DNA of 7,778 nucleotides. Source: CAHJXF01 sp039936235. GTDB taxonomy: Bacteria > Pseudomonadota > Gammaproteobacteria > Burkholderiales > Burkholderiaceae_D. The translations under genes were made by a program, and so were the position numbers. Below are positions 1 through 5,198 of this stretch, in pieces; within the stretch, counting starts at the first letter, position 1; the number at the start of each line of letters is the position of its first letter. The stretch is taken from contig JBDTIS010000089.1 in NCBI GenBank assembly GCA_039936235.1, positions 1-7,778 on the forward strand, in the 5' to 3' direction. The notes under the pieces are model-generated. The model was given only the letters and a program-made list of their open reading frames with translations, was not told the origin of the DNA and ran no database searches.

Positions 1-354
1 GCGAACGAAGTGCTGATCACGTATCCGGTGGCGATCGACCGGCTCGACATCTACAATCAATTTCTGATGCCGGCCGGCGTGCAGCCGAGGCGGCACAAGG
101 CCATCGAGACCACGGACATCATGCTGCAGATGGTCTCCAGCGGCCGTGGCGTCGCGGCGCTGCCGCGTTGGCTGGCGGACGAATACGCGGAGAAGATGAA
201 CGTCGTCGCGGTGCGTCTGGGCTTGCGCGGCATCGCCAAGCAGATCTACTTGGGCGCGCGCGACGCGGACGTCGCCACCGACTATCTCAATGCGTTCGTC
301 GACCTCGCGCGCGACCCGGCGACTCCGGCATCGTCCTCGAAGCATCATGTGTAG
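1..354 (+). CDS. metR: LysR-family transcriptional regulator, MetR-like (C-terminal part)
   Basis: This is the last 117 residues of a LysR-type regulator; the helix-turn-helix and first half of the effector domain lie before the window. The frame is open from base 1 and ends at TAG 352-354. The protein resembles the end of MetR: a TYPVAIDRLDIYNQFLMPAG stretch matches the 'YPV..-RLD-W..FL.PAGV' region of the E. coli protein, followed by the hydrophobic core IMLQMVSSGRGVAALPRWL. MetR activates methionine biosynthesis genes such as metE, with homocysteine as co-effector. The window shows only effector-domain sequence, so DNA targets cannot be judged. In many bacteria metR sits beside metE; any such neighbour would be upstream of this window. 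The gene converges on the copper chaperone gene. LysR assignment is firm; the MetR subgroup is likely. Confidence 0.85.
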   Translation, partial: ANEVLITYPVAIDRLDIYNQFLMPAGVQPRRHKAIETTDIMLQMVSSGRGVAALPRWLADEYAEKMNVVAVRLGLRGIAKQIYLGARDADVATDYLNAFVDLARDPATPASSSKHHV

Positions 355-397
355 TGAGCGTCAGATCCGTCGACGTAGCCGTCGTCCACGAAAGCGC

Positions 398-416
398 TCG
401 CACATTGCGACGTTTT
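398..416 (+). terminator. weak Rho-independent terminator after metR-like gene
   Basis: A perfect 5-base-pair inverted repeat (TCGCA at 398-402, TGCGA at 406-410, loop CAT) is followed by CG and a TTTT run at 413-416, 44 bases after the regulator's stop codon. The stem is short, so termination may be partial. On the other strand the hairpin is followed by GCGCTTT, so it could also serve the convergent copper chaperone gene. The position between two convergent genes supports the call; the short stem weakens it. Confidence 0.35.
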
Positions 417-435
417 GCCTCGAGCAGGTTGTCCG

Positions 436-924
436 TCAGTGCATGTGCATGTCGCTGGCCGCGCCGCGTTCCTGCACGTGCACTTCGACGTCGACCGTCC
501 CGGCCTTCTCGAACTTCAGTGTCAGCGGGATCTTGTCGCCGACCTTGAACGGCTGCTTGATGCCGATCATCATCAAGTGGTAACCGTTGCCTGGTGCCAT
601 GTCGACGTGCCCCCCTGCCGGAAGCGGGATGCCGGGCACGGCGCGCATGCGCATGATGTCGCCGTCCATCGACATCGTGTGCAGTTCCACGTGATCCGCG
701 AGCGGCGACGAAGCGCTGACGAGCTTGTCGTCGGTCTTTCCCTTGTTGGAGAGTTCCTTGATGTAAGCCGCACCGGTGGTCGCGCCGGCTGGCGTCGGCA
801 CCGAGTACGGGTGCTCGATACCGATATCGCCGAGCGTCGAGCCATTGGCCGGAGCGGAGGTCGCCGCGATCAGCAGTGCGACGGACGTCATGCCTTGAAT
901 GAGGGTCTTGAGAAAAGCGTTCAT
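436..924 (-). CDS. PCuAC-family periplasmic copper chaperone
   Basis: A 162-residue exported protein of the PCuAC (formerly DUF461) family, which binds Cu(I) in the periplasm and passes it to cytochrome oxidase assembly or related routes. Residues 1-27 form a signal peptide: Lys6, then a hydrophobic core TSVALLIAATSAPA. The metal site is visible: His82 in ELHTM, Met93 in MRMR ten residues later, and His116-Leu-Met118 (YHLM). The gap from Met93 to His116 is 22 residues, against 21 in the motif as I recall it. The preceding AGGHVDMAPG turn is typical. The C-terminus ends SDMHMH, a His/Met tail that may add copper binding. The ATG at 924 is preceded by GGAG six to nine bases upstream. It lies 30 bases after the true end of the receptor pseudogene, so it is last in the copper cluster and appears intact. 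Confidence 0.93.
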   Translation of the reverse strand: MNAFLKTLIQGMTSVALLIAATSAPANGSTLGDIGIEHPYSVPTPAGATTGAAYIKELSNKGKTDDKLVSASSPLADHVELHTMSMDGDIMRMRAVPGIPLPAGGHVDMAPGNGYHLMMIGIKQPFKVGDKIPLTLKFEKAGTVDVEVHVQERGAASDMHMH

Positions 925-954
925 GCGTGCTCCAGAAAGTTGATGAAGTCGGTG

Positions 955-2174
955 TCAAAGGTCGTAGCCGAGTTCCGCAACGTAGGTCCGTTGCGGGTAC
1001 GGGTGGAACGCCCCGTACTTCTTGTCGCTGAGGTTGTCGATGCCGAACGAGCCGGACCAGTTCCTGTCGAAGCGATAGCGGACGCGCGTGTCGACGACGA
1101 GGAAGCTCGAGAAGCCGGTGTAGGTGAATCCGTTGGGGTCGCTGTTGTCGAGCGTGCTGTACTGTCGGCCGCTGTAGCGGGCACCCAGGGCCGCTGCCGA
1201 CTGTGCGAATTCGCGTCAGCGGCGACCTCGAAACCGTTGGTGCGGATTAGGTCGACGCTCTGGACGTTCGTGACGTTCGGCTCAACGTCGACGTTGGTCT
1301 GCGCATGCAGCGCGTCGTGGCTACGCGCGTTGAAGTAGGTGAAACCCACCCAATGAATGTCGACCACGCGCTCGGCCGTCGGCTCGGAAGTCCAGGAACG
1401 CTCCGGATTCAGGTTCGGGTCGTCGTCCGTGATCACGTTGCCGACGATCGCCTTCCAGTCGGGCGCGAGTCGCCCTGCGCCCCGGGCCCAGAGGCTGGTC
1501 AGATCGGTATTGCCTTTGAATTGCGCCGACGGGCCAGTCGGTGCGTCGCCGTTCGAACGGCTGCCGAACGCGAAGCTCCCCTCTCCACCGCCGTAACGTC
1601 CATCGCTGGCGCGCTCGCGGAAGTGCTGATTGAAGAAGTCGCGCTTGGCGTGCGCTTCGATCTCGGTCGGCATGCGGGTCGCGAAGTCCACGACCGAATT
1701 GCCCGGATAGGCCGCGGAGAACGGACTGTAGAGCACATCGACCCGCTCGATCTCCTCTGGCATCACGAGGCCCCAGTGCGGCGTGAAGCCGGCGCTGTTG
1801 CCGAGCAGGTTCGACAGCAGGATGCCGTCTGCATACACCAGCGAGCGGGCGCCGTTGCCGGTGCCCGATGCGCGCGATCCGAGGACGGCGTGATCGTAGT
1901 CGCCGATGTAGCGCTTGCGAACGAACAGGCTCGAAGAACACTTGAGGACGTCTTTTGCGTCGGTCTCGTCGATCTGTCTGCGCGTGATGCGCTCGACGGT
2001 CGGCGGGAGCGCGAGCGGAATCGAGGACGACCTCGGGCCGGTGACCGCGAATTGTTCGAGCGTTTCGGCGGCAGTTTGCTGAGCCGATGAGGGCTCGACT
2101 ACCGTCGAAAGCGTGACGCGTGATGCAATGGCAACGTAAGCGCGTGCGCGCGGCACACCGGGAGGCAATGCCAT
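955..2174 (-). pseudogene. TonB-dependent (probably copper) receptor, internally deleted and frameshifted
   Basis: Remnant of an outer-membrane TonB-dependent receptor. Starting at ATG 2174 (AAGGAA six bases upstream), the plug domain is clear at residues 40-160, including FVRKRYIGDYDHAVLGSRAS, SLVYADGILLSNLLG and PEEIERVDVLYSPFSAAYPG. The usual 'GNSVGAVV' at the plug end is reduced to GNSVV. Barrel pieces follow but are joined too closely: RYGGGEGSFAFGSRSNG (194-209), then SLWARGAGRLAPDWKA (227-242), then DDPNLNPERSWTS (251-263), then VTNVQSVDLIRTNGFEV (301-317). From about 1200 the same frame turns into low-complexity Ser/Thr/Arg text running to 921, while another frame carries a normal barrel end (LGARYSGRQYSTLDN ... 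NLSDKKYGAFHPYPQRTY ... ELGYDL) stopping with TGA at 955-957. That frame has its own stop at 1216-1218, so the shift lies at about 1190-1215. The signal peptide is poor (Arg19 in its core). The span is 1.2 kb; intact relatives are about 2 kb or more. A copper substrate is inferred from the neighbours. Confidence 0.85.
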
Positions 2175-2259
2175 CGGGAATTCCTTGTCCGGATACGAAA
2201 GCGCGTCGGCACTGAATGGAACTCAGTACGGCGCGGCCGGGCCCTGACGGACCGTTCGA

Positions 2260-2631
2260 TCAGGTGAGGAGGGGCGGCCCTCTGGCGGGCAGAGGCGCGC
2301 CGACCAGGCTCGCCAGTCGCGCCGCCGGAATGCCCTGCCGCACGAAGGCAAGCGGCTGAAGCGGCTTGAAGTCCCAGACGATCGCGTCCGGCACAAGGCC
2401 CGCCGGCATGCACAAGGGACAGTGCGCGCTGGCATCGCCATGCCCGATATGGCCCGCACCTTCTGCACTTCCGGTGCCGGACAGGTCCACGAAACGCGAT
2501 CCCTGAACGGAACAGATCCGTTCGAGCGTGGCCGGACGGAGCAGCGGGGCCAGAATCATCACGCCCAATGCCATGACGAACAGCGTGAGGGCGATCAAGG
2601 CACGAGAGCGAAAGTGGGTCAGGCGTTGCAC
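2260..2631 (-). CDS. DUF2946 family small membrane protein
   Basis: A 123-residue protein with one N-terminal hydrophobic segment at about residues 12-33 (LIALTLFVMALGVMILAPLL), followed by Cys40 in ERICS, a His-rich stretch with His61 and His64, and HCPLC (His70, Cys71, Cys74). The end, GAPLPARGPPLL, is typical. These are hallmarks of the DUF2946 family, whose genes commonly stand just before TonB-dependent copper receptors and PCuAC-like proteins. The biochemical role is not established; the Cys/His pairs outside the membrane suggest metal handling, which is inference. The start is GTG at 2631; a purine-rich GAAG lies too far upstream to be a good ribosome binding site, but later starts would cut the membrane segment. 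It lies 85 bases before the receptor pseudogene and probably leads the copper operon. It looks intact. Confidence 0.85.
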   Translation of the reverse strand: MQRLTHFRSRALIALTLFVMALGVMILAPLLRPATLERICSVQGSRFVDLSGTGSAEGAGHIGHGDASAHCPLCMPAGLVPDAIVWDFKPLQPLAFVRQGIPAARLASLVGAPLPARGPPLLT

Positions 2632-2745
2632 GGCGAAGATTCTACTTCGATCCCGGGGACCGTCCGCTGTGTTTAAACATACGGATACGAGCCGGCAAGA
2701 TGGCTGCGCAGGTCGCTCCTGGTCGCGACGCTTGCGATCCGCGAC
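2632..2745 (-). promoter_or_regulatory. Likely promoter region of the copper cluster
   Basis: This 114-base gap separates the GrlR-like gene from the DUF2946 gene and is AT-richer in its middle than the surroundings. It contains the perfect 8-base palindrome GTTTAAAC at 2671-2678. On the minus strand a TTGCCG element precedes TTAAAC by 16 bases, a poor match to sigma-70 hexamers. No convincing copper-responsive (CueR- or CopR-type) operator could be picked out by eye. The location is the main support for a promoter here. Confidence 0.3.
2722..2745 (-). other. Hairpin immediately after the GrlR-like gene
   Basis: GTCGCG at 2722-2727 pairs exactly with CGCGAC at 2740-2745, directly adjoining the stop codon at 2746-2748, and the 12-base loop can itself pair through CGC/GCG. 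No T-run follows on the minus strand, so it is not a standard intrinsic terminator. It may slow decay of the transcript or assist Rho-dependent ending, or be chance in GC-rich DNA. Confidence 0.25.
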
Positions 2746-3084
2746 TCAATGCAGCGTCGGCGCGACCTCCAGCGGGTCCTGCCAGATGCAGGTTACCTCG
2801 AAGATCAGCCCGAACGGACCGAGGCCGATCAGCGTGAAGCGCTCCTGTTCTGCGATACCGGTTACGGAGACGAGGAATTTACCGCGGACCTGTTCGTCGA
2901 TCAGCATGTTTACAACCGGAATGAACAGAACCGAGCCAATCAGGGTATTCCCGACCTCGGCGATCTGGCCGCTGACGATGTAGCTCCTGTCGCGACCGAT
3001 CAGCATGTGCTTCTTCAATGAGACCTCGCCGTTTCCGCTGTGACCGCCGGCGTTGAGGCTCATCGCATAAGAACCCTCTTTCAT
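2746..3084 (-). CDS. GrlR-like small protein
   Basis: A 112-residue protein with no signal peptide or membrane helix. Its pattern is that of the GrlR-like small beta-barrel family: an opening MKEGSYAMSLNAGG, then GNGEVSLKKHMLIGRDRSYIVSGQI, an alternating-strand section, and a closing FTLIGLGPFGLIFEV. In enteropathogenic E. coli GrlR represses the LEE type III secretion regulon by binding GrlA, but stand-alone relatives are widespread and mostly uncharacterised, so no such role can be assumed here. No secretion gene or GrlA partner is visible. The ATG at 3084 has a strong GGAGAAGG ribosome binding site 4-11 bases upstream. The gene is flanked by gaps of 124 and 97 or more bases, which argues for independent transcription. 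Its base composition looks less GC-rich than its neighbours, perhaps a sign of acquisition. Being a real gene is likely; the family call is moderate. Confidence 0.6.
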   Translation of the reverse strand: MKEGSYAMSLNAGGHSGNGEVSLKKHMLIGRDRSYIVSGQIAEVGNTLIGSVLFIPVVNMLIDEQVRGKFLVSVTGIAEQERFTLIGLGPFGLIFEVTCIWQDPLEVAPTLH

Positions 3085-3208
3085 CGAGCCTTCTCCAGTT
3101 CGTCGAGCTTGCGTCAGCGACGCGGCCCGGTAACCGATATTTGCTCATCCGAAGGTTGCTGTCCGTACGGCATCGCACAGACTGGCGATCGTGCCCCGGG
3201 CAGTCGAC

Positions 3209-4129
3209 TCAGCGTCGCTCGCCTAGAGCGCCCGTCGCATCGGCGCTCGGCGGCAACCCGCCACGGTCGATCCGCTCGAGACGTTCGTATTGCGCGATCA
3301 CCTGCGCGCCGAACAGCACGAGCGTCGCGGCGATTTCGAGGCTGAACAGCACGACGATCGCGGTCGTCAGCGACCCGTAGACCACGCTCACCTGCGACAG
3401 CGTCGAGAAGTACCAGACCAGCGCATGGCGCGTGATCTCCCACAGCAACGCGGCGGTCACGCCGCCGAGCAACGCATGCCGCAACGACAGCCGGCCGACC
3501 GGCATGACCAGATAGAGCGACGTCAGCATGCAGATCTCGCCGCCCAGTCCGAGCAGATACAGAAGCGCGCCGGACACGCCGGACAACGACCAGCTGCGGC
3601 CGAACAGCTCGACGCTCTCCTGTCCGACGAGCTGCAATACGCCGGACACGACCGTGACCAGCAACAGTCCCAGGCACAAACTGAAGATGTAGAGGTAAGG
3701 CATCACGGCCGACATGAGGAAGTGCCGCGACCGTTCGGCCTTGCGGTGATGGAAGATCACCGCCATCGCGCTTTCGAGCACCGTGAACGCCAGCGAACTG
3801 AAGAAGATCATCGTCACCAGTAGCACGGGGCCAAGGACGTCGCGATGGACGAGAAAGCTCGACAGCTCGACGACGATCGCGCGCGACTGACCCGGCAGCA
3901 GCCATTCGAGATATCGGCCGATCGTGCCGAGCAGTTCGCTGCGATCGATGAAGCGAGACAGCACGATCACGCTGACGATCGACAGCGGCACGATCGACAG
4001 CAGCGAGTAGTAAGCGACCGCGCCGGCGAGCAGGAGTCCCTGGGACGCACGAAAGCCCTTGATCGCTTCCCAGACGAAGCCCAGCGGATGGCGCAGCAGT
4101 TCGGCGGCCTGGGCACGCGTGGTTCTCAT
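3209..4129 (-). CDS. YihY/BrkB family inner-membrane protein (UPF0761)
   Basis: A 306-residue polytopic protein of the YihY/BrkB family (once mislabelled ribonuclease BN). The signature AGAVAYYSLLSIVPLSIVSV lies at about 36-54. About six hydrophobic segments are visible near residues 32-57, 100-122, 138-165, 185-209, 217-240 and 253-277. The typical late motif VVYGSLTTAIVVLFSLE followed by LVLFGAQVIAQYER is at 249-283. The molecular function is unknown; a transport or envelope role is usually proposed. I chose ATG 4129 (MRTTRAQAAELLRHP), which has an AGGG element about eight bases upstream and opens as relatives do. The frame stays open to 4321, but that extension overlaps the upstream gene and has no family resemblance. 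It starts 13 bases after the stop of the exported protein gene, so it is the third gene of the mutS transcript. The polar tail GGLPPSADATGALGERR is disordered in appearance. Confidence 0.9.
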   Translation of the reverse strand: MRTTRAQAAELLRHPLGFVWEAIKGFRASQGLLLAGAVAYYSLLSIVPLSIVSVIVLSRFIDRSELLGTIGRYLEWLLPGQSRAIVVELSSFLVHRDVLGPVLLVTMIFFSSLAFTVLESAMAVIFHHRKAERSRHFLMSAVMPYLYIFSLCLGLLLVTVVSGVLQLVGQESVELFGRSWSLSGVSGALLYLLGLGGEICMLTSLYLVMPVGRLSLRHALLGGVTAALLWEITRHALVWYFSTLSQVSVVYGSLTTAIVVLFSLEIAATLVLFGAQVIAQYERLERIDRGGLPPSADATGALGERR

Positions 4130-4142
4130 GGGATCGCCCTGG

Positions 4143-5198
4143 TCATCGTGGACGCGCCGGTCCGTACAGTTCACCGCTCGGATCGTCGAACGCGCGTTCG
4201 CTGCGAACGCCGAAGACGCGCGCGCTGCTGTCATCGATATCGATGCGCATCCACTGCATCGGGCCGGCACGGTCCACGAAGGCGACGCGGCGGAGGTTCT
4301 CGACCGGCCGATTGGCTGCATCGTGCAGCGGATGTTCGCTCTCGTCGCGCCGTGGGACTTCCGGCGTCGCCGCCCGGTGCGCCTGGACGAGCAAGACCTG
4401 TCCCTTGTACGACGCCATCACGTCGCGCATCGCGAGCTTCCATTCGTAGTAACCGTCGCGCTCGCGGCTGCGCACGTCCGGCGATCGCATCTGCATCGCG
4501 AAGCGCGGCGCAGCATCGACGAACAGGACGACGCCCGCGAGCCGTCGCTCGGTCGCCACGCGAAACGATCGTTCGAGCCATGCCCGATTGGCGATCGCGC
4601 GTTCGTCGAATTCGCCGTTGCGGCCCGCGCCGATGCGAAAATTGTTGTTGTTGTCCGGCAGGTTCAGCGTCATGAACAGGACGCGGCCGATCTGCCAGCG
4701 CAGGTTCTCGCGGTAGCGATGAAAGCGCGGCACCGCAGTCTGCCGCAGCCACTGCAGGCGGGTCTGTCCGAGCGAGTCGTCGCCGTCGAACAGCGTGTCG
4801 CCGATCCGCGAGAGCCGTTCGAGCGGATCGCTCACGCCCTTGCAGTCGGCCCACTCGGATGCGGCGACCACCGGAACGACCGGTTTCGCGCTGGCGTCCA
4901 GCAGTCTGCGCCGCCGTTCGAGCGACGCGTCGCTGCACGAGACGTCGGACGGCTTCGACAGGTCGAAGTGGACGACGAAACGTGCCCCCGTGCCGTCGAT
5001 CGCGCGCAGCGCCTCGGCCGTCTCTCGCTCCGTCTCCTCGCCGGCGCTGCCGATCACCGCGACGCTGAACGTGCCGGTCGCTTCGCCCGGGGTCGTGTCA
5101 CCGACGGCGTCGGATTGTGCGTGCGCGACCGCCAGGCATGACAGCAACACCAGCGTCGCAGGCATCCACCGGCGCCCGGGCGCAGCGATCCGGCTCAC
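4143..5198 (-). CDS. Exported metallophosphatase-like protein with degenerate active site
   Basis: A 351-residue protein with a signal peptide (about 1-27, core MPATLVLLSCLAVAHA, cleavage after AHA). The fold resembles exported calcineurin-like phosphoesterases carrying 'GD..Y', 'GDIK', 'PGDNEWTDC', 'SNNN' and 'HGDTH' motifs. The scaffold matches: FSVAVIG at 44-50, SEWADC at 114-119, DPLERLSRIGDTLF at 124-137, NLPDNNNNF at 179-187, GVVLFVDAAPRF at 222-233, and FVDRAGPMQWMRIDID near the end. The ligands do not: the first Asp is Ser51, GD is Phe78-Asp79, GDN is Ala112-Ala113-Ser114, and HGDTH is replaced by QAHRA (272-276). Phosphatase activity is therefore doubtful; a structural or binding role is possible. 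The GTG start at 5198 shares GTGA with the mutS stop and lacks a clear ribosome binding site, suggesting translational coupling. Family placement rests on remembered motifs. The ORF is undamaged over its full length, so it seems to be a maintained gene rather than a decaying one. Confidence 0.75.
   Translation of the reverse strand: MSRIAAPGRRWMPATLVLLSCLAVAHAQSDAVGDTTPGEATGTFSVAVIGSAGEETERETAEALRAIDGTGARFVVHFDLSKPSDVSCSDASLERRRRLLDASAKPVVPVVAASEWADCKGVSDPLERLSRIGDTLFDGDDSLGQTRLQWLRQTAVPRFHRYRENLRWQIGRVLFMTLNLPDNNNNFRIGAGRNGEFDERAIANRAWLERSFRVATERRLAGVVLFVDAAPRFAMQMRSPDVRSRERDGYYEWKLAMRDVMASYKGQVLLVQAHRAATPEVPRRDESEHPLHDAANRPVENLRRVAFVDRAGPMQWMRIDIDDSSARVFGVRSERAFDDPSGELYGPARPR

Noticed and set aside
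415..1338. A 307-codon plus-strand frame opposite the PCuAC gene and the receptor remnant
   Set aside because: It mirrors the well-supported minus-strand genes and shows no domain, signal peptide or ribosome binding site of its own.
921..2174. Reading the receptor region as one intact 417-residue protein
   Set aside because: After about base 1200 this frame is Ser/Thr/Arg-rich nonsense, while the true barrel C-terminus lies in another frame ending at 955; the end at 921 overlapping the PCuAC start is accidental.
2211..2227. Inverted repeat ACTGA/TCAGT between the DUF2946 gene and the receptor remnant
   Set aside because: The stem is only five base pairs with a seven-base loop and no T-run, so it is not distinguishable from chance.
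4130..4321. N-terminal extension of the YihY protein to 370 residues
   Set aside because: The extra residues overlap the coding end of the upstream gene, have no family resemblance, and ATG 4129 has a suitable upstream purine element and a normal beginning.
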